Origin: Porites lobata
Taxonomy: Eukaryota; Cnidaria; Anthozoa; Scleractinia; Poritidae
NCBI GenBank assembly: GCA_942486035.1
Contig: CALNXK010000354.1
Span: 107,501 to 171,500, forward strand
DNA: 64,000 bases
Reading direction: 5' to 3'
This document shows, in pieces, positions 10,761 through 24,900 of this stretch. The notes beneath the pieces were generated by a model. The model saw nothing but the letters and a program-made list of their open reading frames with translations. It did not search any database and had not been told where the DNA came from. How positions within the stretch are numbered: position 1 is the stretch's first letter; each line of letters starts with the position of its first letter. The position numbers and the translations under genes were made by a program.

Positions 10761-12539
10761 ATATAGTGTTTCGCTTGAAATTACTTGATTATGTACGCGT
10801 GAAAATTTTCAACCTGCGGTCAGGCTGTTTTTTTTTCCGTCTCCCAAACAAAAGAGAATGAGGACCACCTGACCACGGGTCAGAAATTTTTAAAGTACGT
10901 TATCAGCTATTGACAAATTAGAAATTGCCATCAATTACAAACAGAGCTTAATGGGTTACGCTTACTAATATTTTATTGACATTTTTGTACAATTTGCTAT
11001 ATTCCTTATTCGATCATTGCTAAAAATATTTTACAATTAATTTATATTAAATCAGTAAACAATATTACAACTTAGAGTCATCGAAAAACGAGGTGTACTA
11101 AAAACATTTATGGGAAAGAGGATGGAATACTTTAATAAAGGCACACAAAATTCATTTTTTACAATTCTTTCCATTCTTAATTGAAATCTCAATAAATCTC
11201 CAGTTTCTTTTTCCTTCAGAATTAAATAAAGTGGAATTCTAAGAGGGCATTTTCGTTTGCAGAAAAATTACGAAAATTTGACCGCGATTTTGGGACATTC
11301 TTTTGGCTAGAAAAACCAAGCTGTTGACAGTGCTTTAGAGAAAAAAAGTCACTTAAATTCCAAAAGAGATATCAAGCTCGAGCATACAGTTTCTTACGTC
11401 TCGTCACGCAACGCTCCTCTCCTCTTTGGGAAGCAGCGTTGCGTGATAAGAAAGACCACTAAACAGTTGAGTAAGAGACCAGAGGAAAGCACGCACCAAA
11501 TCAACGGTATAATCAAAGAAAAGGTTTCATGAGGGCAAACCGAGAAAGCAAGGTTACGCTATTCTGATTAGTTGAATATGTCAAGCTGATGAGTAAACAA
11601 ACTTTCCTTTATTCGATTTGACTATAAATGAAATTCACTTTAAAATATATATGTAATTGAAGTCTTGAAGATTCTTGCCTGCCTCGACTACCATTCGCTA
11701 AATGTAGGCACGTGTGTATGTGGATGTACTGACTCTTGCGATAAATAAAGATGTTGTTGTTGAATTGTACCGTACATTTCTTCAATGCCCTTCAAAAGGG
11801 AACTAAATTATCAACACTAGTTATTTACTCGAGCTAGACTTGAATTCTGAGAGTTTCAATGGAGTCCTTAACAGTATTGAGATCACCTTAGCTTATTCAA
11901 AGTTGAAGGTAATCACAGTTATTGTCACTCCAGACAGCATCTCAATACAGCAATCACTCAGTCTGTTAGAAAGAGTGGTTCTACAAGAGTCAACCAAGTG
12001 ACTATAGTATACAAGGCCTAAAAAAATTCAAAAACTTTTTGCATGCCAACAGCCTATAAAGTATTCTCTTGTTTGCAAAGGCCTGCAAGCAAGCTCGCTT
12101 GAGGTTGAACGAGAAAGTACTTAGGGGGGTAGGAACGGGACGCATCGCCTACACCTACTCCTCACCTCTTACCCCTTCCTCGCCAGTTTGCCTGTAAGGT
12201 AATCGCGATCAGGCGCCTCGTTCGGGGGATTTCGTTTACAGGGAAGAGAAAACATGAACAAGAAAATACAAAATATTTGGTAAAAGTCAAGGTATTTTCA
12301 CTATCTCAATTAAACGAATATAGTCACGTATATTAATGCTCCGCACATAAGGAAATTTAATTTGACGCATGAACATGAAGTACATTCAAGTACATGAAGG
12401 GTCCTATTCAAAAAGAGGGAAGGTTGAAAGATGTTATTCACCAGGGAAAACACTTTTCTGTAAAACTGCCTGTCCTGAATGTGACTCATGTCACGTTCTC
12501 AAACAAAATCCAGAAAACTTAAGTAAATCAACAGGATAC
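10761..12539. other. Intergenic, AKTIP 3' side; no gene seen
   Basis: No supported gene. It contains a short inverted repeat 'tcacgcaacgct'/'agcgttgcgtga' (about 11404-11445) and a TTG-tailed retroelement-like 3' end near 11735-11764 ('aataaagatgttgttgttg'). AKTIP transcription on the minus strand would terminate somewhere here, but I could not fix a polyadenylation site. Confidence 0.5.
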
Positions 12540-12540
12540 T

Positions 12541-12740
12541 AGCCTGATCCAGGCGTTTAGATAGTAGAGTGTGATGCGAAGTCAGAGAGCGGGAAAAAAC
12601 AAGGAGGAAGAGAGGTAGATGGGGAGAGCAGGGGGAGGGGAGGGAGAGAACTCGCTCTCACCACCTATCCCACCCCCTCGCTGTTTTTCCTGTTCACATC
12701 TCTTTCACCGTCCCCACAAACTGAACGCCCAGAACAGGCT
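12541..12740. mobile_element. 200-bp MITE-like element (AGCCTG ends)
   Basis: Inverted 20-bp ends at 12541-12560 and 12721-12740 match at 16 of 20 positions after reverse complementing (agcctgatccaggcgtttag versus agcctgttctgggcgttcag). The middle is purine-rich then pyrimidine-rich. Non-coding. Confidence 0.6.
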
Positions 12741-12979
12741 AGCGGGGAACTGGCCAAGCATCAAATTTTGAACTGGACCAGCAATGAAATAATTGGCCTT
12801 AACTTTACAAACGTTTCTTGATTTCTGCGAATTTTTCTCGTTTGATTGAGGTCAAGCTTACAGGATGTTTTCGCAACGATTATTTCTTAATTTACAAAGG
12901 TTTTAAAAAGTTCTGAAATACTCTTTCACTTTACTTGACAGAATGGATCACGTGACTCATGCATGTAAAATATGACGTG

Positions 12980-15900
12980 CTAGCTTTCTTGTTTGCTAAA
13001 AATCTGATTGGATCCTTTCTTCATCCATGATAATCCTGATTTATGTGCATTAGCAGTTGGAAGACTCTCTGGTTTACTCTGTGAAATAATAATAAAACAT
13101 CATACATTGTACTCTCTATCAGTCTTCTTAATGGCTACGAGCCTATAGTTAATTTGGGGAATCACCGCAATCTACAGATTAGGTAGCTATCTGCTGGCAG
13201 ACAAATGACTAATCTGTAGGATGCGAGCGTAATGCAGGATTAACAAGAGCGATGTCAAACCGTGTTCCGTGCGACGGTGCGTTTGCCGTTATTTTCGTCA
13301 TGTTTAATTATTCGGCTTTTGTGATATCATGTAATTTTTGTAAATTAGAATTGACATAAATTACTATTTGGCTTGCACGGAACGGAGAAATGGGTTCGAG
13401 TGTAGCGCGCGAGGGATCGCGGTTAGGGGGTTTGATTTAGCGACCGTTTAGTTATGCGTGTCATTCTACGGTCGGCCTCGCCGCATCAACTTGCTTTGTT
13501 TAGTTCAGTTTTCGCTTATTCTGTTAGCCTTAATTTCGTTCCCATCTGTACTGGTCCCTATGTTCCTTAGCTATTTTATGTAGCATCTCGTTTTCTGCTC
13601 GTATTCATGTTATTAGGCTTTATTTTATTAGTTTTGCCTTTTAACCCCAAAGGCGACGCCGTAGCATAGGTTGGGGTTACACGGTCCCTATTTTTCCAAT
13701 AGTTGGTTTTTTCGGTTTTACGAGTCCGGCTGTGGCGTGTTCTTAGAATTACTGTAACAGTGGAGTTTTTCACGTGAGTTAATAAAGTGTTTCATGGGCC
13801 TGGCTGACCAACGCGACCATGCCTTCAAGTGTTGTTTTGTGTGTTCGGTTGTGCAGTGGAGGCAAAATCGGAATAATCAAGGTCTTAGTATCGGCTTTGG
13901 CTGATGACACTTACCTTGACCCAGATTATTCCGAATATCACAAAAGCCGAATCTCATATATTTTTAATATAATTGATTCTGAATTGAAATATATGAAATG
14001 GATCAATTTTTGAGCTGCGGATAAAGAAATCAAAGTGAACATGATCCTTGCGGTAGAATGAACAACCTAAGGGGTTGAAAGAGAACCTGAAAAAATTCAG
14101 GCTTGATTGGGAATCGAACCATGACTTTTGGGATGGCCGGACGTAATGCTCTATCCATTGAGCTAATCAAGCCAACTGGAGAGCAGGTCATTGTAAGTTC
14201 GTTACCATCAGGTATATTACGAACGTACAATGACTCGCTCTACAGTTGGCTTGATTCCCGGTCAAGCCTGAATTTTTTCAGGTTCTTTTTCAACCGCTTA
14301 GGTTGTTCATTCGACTGCGAAGATCACGTTTACTTTCATATAATTCATTCTGTAATTCATTCATTCTATAAAATAAACTAAAGGCACCGAGATGGAGAAA
14401 ATTAACGTGCCTGACTGAACCGTAAATGGTTTGAACCAGGGCGGATAAAGGTCGGGCGATGAAACGAGCCTCCGCTGTTCAAGTGATGGGTGATGCGGAA
14501 TAAGACTGGAACGAGCATCTCTTTCGACCCTGGTTTGAACCCCGGGGTAATGTCATAAGAAGGCGTGGACAAAACCTGGATCAGACCGGATTGGATCAAG
14601 TGTTGGAAATCACCATTAAAATGACAAAAGGTTTAAAGGGAGAGGATTATAGGAGTTGATCCGATCGGATCCTATCCAGGTTTTGTCAACGGCCGTCATA
14701 AGAACACTTTGACTCTGAATATGTCATGAATACCGCACTATTCCAGACATTATGATAACTGACTGAAGCAAAAAATTCCAAAATATAACTCAAACGCAAC
14801 TTACATGATGTATCTACAATTCAAACAGTATCGTCCTCTCCGACGCTTCTCATTTTAATCTCGCCATACTTGTTTTGAGTAATTCTCGATGCAAACAATC
14901 AGTTCAAAATCACGAAGGATTTTGGCCGAGCAATCCGAAAACTATTTTCCGGGCAAAATAAAGGTTAACTTTGAGCGCTCATAAAATCGTCAATTTAATT
15001 CCACTCAACACATCACAAAATAATTTTCGCTTCAAATAGACACTAAGTGATGTGTATGCTCGATACTGGGCTCAAATCTGGATTCAGCTTTCTGCCAAAA
15101 CTGATGCCATATTTAATGAAGTCCAAGTTTTATAGAGAATAGAGAAGTCACGTCGCTAAATTCAAATTTGTGAAATTATGGGATTGGTTAGCATATTCAG
15201 AAAGAACAAAAATCAGCCTGTTAGTGCAAATTGGCGGCTGATGACTCCACACAAATCCTTCTAATATTGGTTTGGATCGTAATGTTAACGATCGATACCA
15301 ATTTTAGAAGGATTTATAATAATTATGGAGTTATCTAAGCATACCAGTTCTTATATGAATAATATCTCCCCACCAATTTGCTCTAACAGGCTCATTTTTG
15401 GCAAGTGACCATTTTTCATCTTGTTCTTTCTGGATATGCCAACCAATCCAATCATTTCACAAATTGAGTTTCGGTGATGTCATCACTTGTCTTCTCTATA
15501 AAGCAAGCTGCAACTTTGCTTTCCTGTCATGTTTAGTACTCCCTGGAGCAAATTAAGTCATCCACTTTACCTGATTATTGATCATTTGGGTTTTATATTC
15601 ATCATGTTGATCTGGGCTAAGTTCAACAAATCTGAAAAAAAAGAAAAAAAACCATGGTAAAAGAGACAGTTATGACAAGTAAAAAAATGATAACAACAAC
15701 AACTAAGCAAGTCAGGGCTGGGTCTAAAGTACAGGTCACATTCTACAGGTCAAGAGTACAGATCACTGCTCCATCGATAAATTACCAAACCACACAGTCT
15801 CCCCTCGATCTAATAGCAGGGTGCAAAGAAAGTCAGTTTTACAGCCTGCCATTTGGGCAAGCTGTAGCTAGTATGTACTAGCCTAAAAGTAATTTCAACT

Positions 15901-18900
15901 AGTCCCCAAACCCTTTTTGATTAGCACGATTGATTACAATCCTTCTGTAATTTGAATTTCCCCTCAAAACAGCACTTACCTGTCGAGCAAGTTAAGAACA
16001 AAAATAACTAGCCCAATAGCAAAATCCACTAGCCGCGGGCTATTGGACACGACTTTGTTTACACGCTGAACACAGCATTTTGTTAAGAGATTAGGGCTAG
16101 GAGACACTTTGAATGCTGTTCATTTATCTGTATCATGGTGACCTGTACTCTGACCTGTGGAAGAGTGACCTGTATCAGATAATTTAAGTACAAATTGGAA
16201 TAAGCAACTAAGCACGAGCAAAGTTTTTCAAAGAATAGGAGGGTAGCGAAAGTGAAATTTATGCTTTACAAGTGCTTTTTCCACTTTGTAGGCTAATATT
16301 GTATGCTGAGAAAAGTCATATGGTTAGTTGTAAATAAGATTTTTGGAAAAAATCAAAAACACATTCCACTTGACAATTTCAATTTCCAGAAAATGCACTG
16401 TGTAAACAAAGGACATCCAGAGCAGAAATAAGGAAATTCAGTGCTACAAAAGTTTTGTGGTAATGTAATGTAATGTAATGTAACGTAACGTAATGTAATG
16501 TAATGTCGTGGATTTGAGGACAACAAGATGGGCACTCTACATATTAGCATGTTAACAGTAAGCTTGGGCGTCAGCATACAAGGGCGCAACTGGCAGCCAC
16601 TACCAGTTCATTATGAGCTTACTGTAACCCACCCATAGAACACATGATATGAAAGATGTTTGATGCGTGAAAGGTAGACCAAACCACCAGTATCTCTTAC
16701 TTTACGAAACTTAAAAGAAAAACAAACACACACACACACACACACACACAAACTGCCAGCTATGCAAGCTAGCATAGTTCGTACACATTAAGGATTTTTA
16801 AAAAGCATCTTGACCTCACCTAATAGCATGAGGATCATCTGCTAGTGGTAAATGAAGCTCATTCAGACATGTCCTTAATGAAATGTTTACTTTCTGTTTA
16901 AAGGCATCCCTATCATTTTCATATCTGTGGATTGAACAGAGAAAAAACACAGTTTTACAGTAGCAGTACAATGCTATGCAAAGCAATGAAGCCTGACCCA
17001 ATCTAATACATTAACCCAATGTGCTGCCATGCAATCAAACATAATAAGCACAGTGCAATCTGACCCAGTTAAAAGCAATCTACATGTAGTTCAGTGTATT
17101 GTCATGCAATTCAACAAGATTCAATAAAGTTCAGTATGTACTGCAATGTAATGCAATGCTGACCCAATCTAAAGCCATCTAGCTCACTGTAGTGTTATGT
17201 GCATGCGATCCCACAATTTAGTACAGTACAGTACAGTATGCAGTGCAATGCAATTTGGTGCTACGGTAAACCCCTCTTAAGCAATCCAGTTCAATGTAAT
17301 AGAGCGGTTTTCACTTGACTGTCGTAAAACCAAAACCAAAGTAAATACACTAGCCAACCAAAGGGCGTAGTAAAACCAAAACCAAAACCAAAACCAATCC
17401 CTTTCGACAGTCAAGTGAAAACCGCTCTATCACGCAATCCAACACAAAATCAATAACAGTGTACCCTGTGAGCAGAGGCTAAATCCGCTGTGTGAGCTGG
17501 TGTGTGCAAAGTAGCCTCTGCTGACAACCGTTCAATTTTCTATCATGCATGTGCGAAATACGTCACGCGAATCCTAAGCAAAATTAATCGTCAGGTCTGT
17601 CGTCAAATGGCGCGAGTTTTGCGGGAGTAAAAAAATTGCAACAACTCTGATCTGTTACGCAAGACTCAGGCAATGTTCTAAACCAATCACGAACAGGACA
17701 AAACCCGTTTTTTTAATTTATTCGTCCAGATTTCTGGACAGATTTGAACAGTTGTTGGCAGAGGCTACTTTTCGAATGCCAGCTCACACAGCGAAAATGT
17801 AGCCTCTGCTCGCAGGGTATATGCCGTGCAATGCAGTGCTGAACCAGTCTAAAGTAATCCAATTTAATGTATTGCCATGAAATTCAACACAATTCAATAC
17901 AGTGCAGTACCCTGTGCAATGCAATGCAATGTGATCCTGACCTACTCTTGAACAATCCAGTTCAATGTACTATCATGTAGTCCAACACGATTTAAAACTG
18001 TGTAGTGTAATGTAACTTGAGGAAAGTTGAATTCCACATGGAAATATGTTTGTAGTTAGAAGAAGCATGTAGGTTATAACATGTCCAAGACATGAATTTC
18101 AGATTTACTGTGAAACTCAGAGTACCATCAACACCACAACTACTTCTGTGTTTGTGATAAAACAGTTCATCAGGCATAGAAAAACAAAACTACAAACAGC
18201 AATAATAAAGCCAGGTCTGAACACACTAGGAGACAATTTGCAGCAACACGTTGCGGTGACATGTCACAGTGACAAAGTGCTTTGTGTGTACTGGCAAAAT
18301 GTTTGTGAAAATCTTTGTCTATGCAATGGAAATTTGTGGAAAAACAAGTTGCAAAAATCAAGCGATTTGTTGCTGCAAATTGTTGCACATTTTCTCACCT
18401 CACCCGCACACAAGGAGTGACTTGTGGCGGCAATGCGTTTGCACTGACATGTGGCCTAGTGTGTTCCAGCCTTAATTAATTCAAAATTTTGTTGTTTGCT
18501 CATGTGTCATGACTGATCTTTCTTGTGATTGGTCACCACACTATCACCATTCCTACATAGGGTATTTCTGGTGTTTTAGATTTACTCAGTGAGTTTGCAA
18601 GTAACAAGTAAATGAATTTCATTTTAGTTTTAATAGTAGTTAAAAATACATGTATTATAGAAACTTACAAGTGAGCAGCTTCAGGATTTAAGGGATTTTT
18701 CATGTCAATTTTATAAAATATTCTCCTAGCATAGAGTAGCACTTGACACAAGTGATTTATATTTCTCCTGAAAAAAAAAAAAATGAATAAAAAAAAGGAA
18801 TAATTTGTTCATTTAAGGACTAACAGGCTTTCTGACTCTGAAGTTGACATTTTGTGAGAAGTTTTCATTTTCCAGTGTTGTCATCTGATTGTTGGTGATA

Positions 18901-21900
18901 AAATTGGATTGCCTGAATTTCGAAATAATCAAATAAAACAAAAATTTTCTTGACACACAATGCCTGCAAGGTTAACGTGGGCCTTAATTGAGACTAGAGA
19001 CGTTACTTTCTATCTCACATGAACACAGCTTATAGATCGTTTTCACTGTCACGCAACAGATCAGGTCTTCGTGGCCCACAGTTTCTGAGTTCTTTTCCAA
19101 AACATGTAGAGCTTTGTATCGAGATGCCATATCATTTGGTGTACCATTTTGGTGCACCAATATGGGCACCAGAAATCAATAAAAACATCTGGAGTTCACT
19201 TTTTCTATATTTTTTTTATTAAGCTCTTTCTTTTCACTCGAAAACTAGCATACATACGTATAAAAATATTATCTAATACTTGAAATGGTTATACTGCTGA
19301 AAATCAAGAGGAGAGACTTTTTTCAGAGAGCATTCTTATTTTGGTGTCACGCACTGTGAAAACTCAGAAGTTCAAATTGCTGTATTTTTTAAATGAAATG
19401 TGCTACGGGAATGGAAACTTGTAAAAAGATTCACTTTTTGTTTATCTTTAACCTAGTGTAAAATTAATAAGAATTCGTAAAGCCCCGCTATTTTGACTTT
19501 ACAATTTGACAACGTCTCTGTGAAAACCATCTATGCACTTTTTGGGGCGAATTTGTTTCCAACATTGAAATGAGTTTGATTGTTATATTCTCTTGTCTCA
19601 TGGTGAGGTTCATAACTGTAACAAAGCATTCTTTGCATGAGCCAAACTGTACAATATTACATCATGCTTGTGCACAATAAGGACCTTGGTGACACCCGAT
19701 TTAATAACAAATTCTCCTTATGGTTCAGAAGCACACAGAAGGCTATTTGTAGGAAGAATCAAGCATTTCACCAGAAGACACAAATACATTCAAATAGTGT
19801 TCTCAAAGATGGGAAGATGAACAGAAACATAACATTAATCTTCGTTTTGAGTTTGGTGACAAACTCAGTGAATATATGAAAGCTTGTTAATAGTGCTTTT
19901 GCATGGATTTTTTAATTATAGGTACTCTTGGGATTAAATTCAAGGGAAATGTCCAAGATAAAATGAAGAATAAAAAGCATAATCTGATTAGATGGTGCTG
20001 TTTTTTAAGTCATAATTCTTACCTCCATTTTGGAAAATTTCTTTTGACATCCAACTCTCCTGTCTCCATATTAATCACAGGATGAAACACAGGGGGTTTA
20101 AATATAACACTCTGGAATGAAAAATATCAAAATAAGATGTTATTGAAGGTAAACCAGGCTAGATTTAAATCAAGGCAAAGCTGTATAACAATAAATTATT
20201 AAAATAACATTGGCAAAGGCCAAGAGTAACATGGTACCATTGAATAACCAAATCTGTGTAGTACAGTCAAGCCAGGTCAAGTGAACCGCCCAGGATTTCA
20301 TTATTGAATCTATTATTTGAAATTTCAGATTCATCCCTGCATTCTTGAGCGGTGAATTCACATGCAAAGAGGTTCTTAAATTTCTGCCTGCTTGGTTTCC
20401 TTAAGCTTTGACAAAAATTTCTTCATAATATTTTATCCATCTGCAAGGATTTTTCAATGTGAATGAATACTGAGAGGATGTAGTAAAAAATGTACTGATC
20501 ATTCTGCATGTAGGAAATGCAGATTTGAATTTGATACGGGTTGCGGCAACTACTCGTGGATTCATTTTCCAAACAATCAATACATAAAAGGAACCTATTG
20601 GAGCACACTTGACCTGTAATATTATTGTTTAAATACATAACTTACAGGGCAGTCACCATCTGGGAAATTTTCTGGAATCTTCATAACAAACTTAAAAATA
20701 CCATCCTGATAGGAACCCATCCTGATAAAAATTACACCATACCAGACTGAAAACAGAAGAAACATTTGCTATTAAATCCTGAATAAGGTCAGCGGTTGTC
20801 ATGCGCTTATGGCGACCCCTTGGCGGCTCTGCCAGTTTTGTAGTTTTTGCTAAAATATTGTCATTTGTCCCCCCTGGCTGAGGTGCGAATTACTTGCAGA
20901 GCTGCCGCTCGTGCTCATTTTCTGGTCATAAACAAAGGTGCTTGACAGTTCTGTCTGAGCTTCGATACAAGGTAGCTTACAATCCCAAAACCTTTTTCCT
21001 GAATTGGAAACAACGTACGGCAGGAAAAGCCATTGAGGACGCATTGCAATACATCAAAATGTCTGTAGCACGAGTTTGAACCAAAACTGCCAAGGGATAT
21101 TTTACAAATGTCGAGGAACAAGTCATTCGACATCAGAGCAAGGTTTGGAGCAATTCATAGTGCTTCTAAAACTGAAAAATATCTTCTAAAGAATAGCACA
21201 ATAGGCAATCGGCTTCTGTTTTCTGAATTAGTAAACACTGAATTTACTTGTCCCGAAAATTGAAACTGGTGTCGCCTTCTTCCTGATAGTACCGGTAATT
21301 TATTTTTGAAATTCCAAAACAATTTCACAGCTGAATTTTGAGCGACTTTGAGTTCGGGAGTCCTGCTCCAACGATTTTTCTGAAATTCCTCTGGCATATT
21401 TATTACATCAATTGAAGCCGATACCAGAAATTTCAGTAAAAAATATCAGCAAAATTTTTTACTAGACGCGATTTTCGAAGTTTATTTATGACAAACAAAT
21501 TTTGAACAGTAGGGTCCTTTTAAGGAAACAGGTCAAACTTTTAGCGGTTCCATTTAAGCCATTCTGTTGTTTGCGAAAGAAATATTTACCATCAATGAAA
21601 TCTGGAATATTTTTAAACTTACTGGCGTGATTTTCTGTCAATCAAATGATATCTGTTGTTCTCGGTGAATTGGCAAAATTTCGCAGCCATCGAATGATAT
21701 CTGTTGTTCTTTCAAATCGAAAAAGTTATGACGGTAAATTTGTCACAGCCAAATGCTCTTGTATTAATTACGGAGCCACCTTAAGCAAATAAAGTTTGAG
21801 ACAACTTTGAAATAGCATGAGTGGTATTTATGCCAAATTTCACATACAAATCATGCTATTACTACCCCCAAGAGGTTTGTAATTTTCACGTGTACGTATT

Positions 21901-24900
21901 TCAAATTAAGATCAAATACCACTGCTCTAAGCCAATCAAATTGCAGAAATTTCTCACGTAGTAGTATGAATTTATTTATTATTTAGTACTGTTATTAAAT
22001 TATTCTAAATTTAAGTTATTTTCCTGTTTATCTTTCATGTGTCACAAACCTATAGGATGTAATTAATTATTGTACCTACTCAGCTCGTTTAGTTTTTTTG
22101 CTATTCTGAGTACTTTTTACCTGATCTGTTTTAATTTATTCTGTTTTTTTGTAAACGTTTGGCAAATAAAATGGTTACATGTAGTTGGTTGTTGCTGTTG
22201 TTGTTGAATACATGTAGCAACAACAGAAAGCATCACCTGAATCTTTAAATAAAGGATCACATGTTTACATTTTGTACCAGTCTCCCACCCCCAGGTAGCC
22301 CTAGTTGCTGCTCAACCTATTGTTGAGGACTCAGTGCCAAATAAGCATTCTCACATTTTGCTAAATGCTAGAAAAAAATGAGCAAAAAAAAGCTATGACA
22401 ATTTCTTTTTTTCACCTTAGTTTGAAACTAAAACAAAAGAAATCATTAGAACACAATCAAAAAAGTGATAAAACCAGAGTCAGTATGAATAACAAAGACT
22501 CTAAAACATTAATTTCACACTATTTGCCAGTGAACTTGAACTCTGGAGCATAGATGATTAAGCAAAATCCTGCACATAAGATTGTAAAAGATGCATGTTT
22601 AACTATTCAACTTTTTCCTTTTTTGTTTTAACTTTGCCCTTTTACCTTGGATTAAAATGATTTGAAATAGCTGTAAAACTGCACTTTGGAATTTCATATT
22701 GCTTAGAGAATTTCTTAATGTTAGCCTTGAATGAAGAGTAAAGTCCAAGCCTAGTTACTCTTCATTCAAGGCTAACATTAAGAAATTCTCTAAATGCATT
22801 GACCAAAGCACTTTCGGCAGGAACCCTACTGCAACCAATAATAATAGTAATGAATTAAATTTATATAATATTGACATCTAGTTTATTACTAGTCATTTTG
22901 ACTAGTCATCCTTTTATTGTTCATTTGCATTGTCTAATTTAACTTAATTGATACTTATGTATTTATTTTTACATAGTCATCTTAAGCTTATCTATTTATT
23001 TATTTATTATTTGTATTTATAATTGTTTATATTAGGATATATTTTTAGTTCATTACATATAGTGTAAAGTAGATAGCAGGTCCACATCAGCAATAGCTGC
23101 CATTTATTCAAACTGCTTTATCAAATAAAGTATGTATGTAACTATGTATGTATGTGCTGTATTGCTCTGTCTGAGTTATATTAAGTGCTGTATTTATGAG
23201 TGTTTTATGTACAGGAAGCCTATTATGGCCATTCACCATCAGCTCTCTCTTAAAACAGACACCTAGAGTTGGACCCCACCATTCTTCTTCACTCATAATC
23301 TTCACACCAAGATTTCTTATTAATGCTAGAATCGGGGTTGTCAAAAAGCTTTGAAGTAGATGGCCGAGTTGTCAAAGTAAGTGGCCAGTCCAGGGATATT
23401 TTATTTAAAAAATGCCATCCATAAAGAAATGCTCAGCAGAGTAGCCAGCCGATACTAGCCAAGTGGGTGGCGATTTTTGCTGGCAGCTGGCTACTTTTGA
23501 CAACCCTATTCGAAACATACTAAACCTTTGATATCTTTGCTAACTTGACTTAAAATTTTCAGCACAATTTCTTAAAAACATAATACTCACTTAGAGGGGA
23601 CTTGGCCGCTGGAAGAACATAAACTCCTGGTAGCCTTTGACTTCTAAGCTGATTACTGCAAAGATCAAGTTGTCAAAGATGATATATTACAATTGTATGT
23701 CAAAAAAACTCATGATATTCATAAACATAACTAGTATATAAAAAAATTATGCTCCATGAGTGTCCTTAATCGGACAAAACTCATCTTGATTGTGTTGCTC
23801 TGATTTAATTTGTGGAAATACAAAAGTAATAATAATAATTATAATAAAACAGAAAAAGGATTGGTTGGAAAATGAATAGATCTATAAGAGAAGTCTTGTA
23901 TATTAAAGCAGGATTGTCAAAAGTAGCCGGCTGCCAGTGAAAATCGCTGCCTACTTGGTTAGTATCAGCCGGCTACTCTGCTCAGCATTTCTTTACGGAT
24001 GGGATTTTTGAAATAAAATATCCCTGGACTGGCTGCTTACTTTGACAACTCAGCCATCTACTTCAAAACTTTCTGACAACCCTGTGTAAGCGGGGTGCAA
24101 AGAAAGTCATTTTTATGGTTTGCCATTTGGACAAGCTGAGGCTAGCATAATATACTAGCCCAAACGTCATTTCGACTAGCCCCAAAAACTTTTTGATGAG
24201 CAGAATTGATTTCACAGTTCTTCTGTAATTTTAATATTTCCTCAAAAAACTTCATTTGCCCATTGGGCAAGTTAAGAACAGAATTCACTGGCCCACTAGT
24301 AAAATCCACTAGCCACTACTTTCTTTGCACGCTAGTAAGCATTCAATAAAATCAAAATCTCAGCTGTACCTCAGGTTTTCACTATGGTAAAACAAAAATG
24401 GGTAAAATGTCAAAAACAAATTCAGGGCTGTGCACTAGCAGAGCCCTGTAGCCCATGGTGCCCAACTTTTGCTCTTGGGTGACTAGAAAATCAAAGATCT
24501 TTCATACAAATCATATGCTGGGCACCCTGGATTTTACAGGTTCAGAGCACTGGGCTCCCTTCAATTTTCCTTAGAGCACAGCCTTGAAATTGAGATGGAA
24601 TAATAACAGGCTTTCCAGGTGGGGGTTAGCAAGAAACACAAGAATGCCTTTTCAGAAATTTAAACTAAACTCATTTCAAAATTTTTGACCTTCTTACACT
24701 TAATTATCTTTGATGATGTTTTTTAATACCAACATCGTTAAAATTTTCATCCATGCCATAGAAGGTTTATCAAGAAAAAGCACGAAAAACACTCACTATG
24801 TTGGACACCCAACAGGTTCTCATAAAAGCCTGACAGTCAGTTAAAGGCTTCTTTTACTTCAAAAACTTGACGGGCCAGTTGTTTAAACAAACCAAGACAG

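Larger units (their letters stand above)
16990..18015. repeat. Degenerate minisatellite, unit about 75-98 bp, hit by two MITEs
   Basis: Units share words such as 'caatccagttcaatgta', 'ttgccatg(c)aattcaacac', 'caatacagtgcagt' and 'caatgcaatgcaatg'. Unit starts can be placed near 17018, 17094, 17187, 17290, 17861 and 17959. Two short TIR elements (17302-17427 and 17464-17817) interrupt the array. It lies between AKTIP exons 6 and 7. Confidence 0.8.

Noticed and set aside
14101..14173. Possible tRNA gene on the minus strand
   Set aside because: The acceptor stem and B-box look good, but the anticodon stem does not pair and the copy lies in a fold-back SINE structure.
18148..18475. ORFs of 90, 72 and 68 codons
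   Set aside because: They coincide with a TIR element at 18209-18474 and occur on both strands without a domain.
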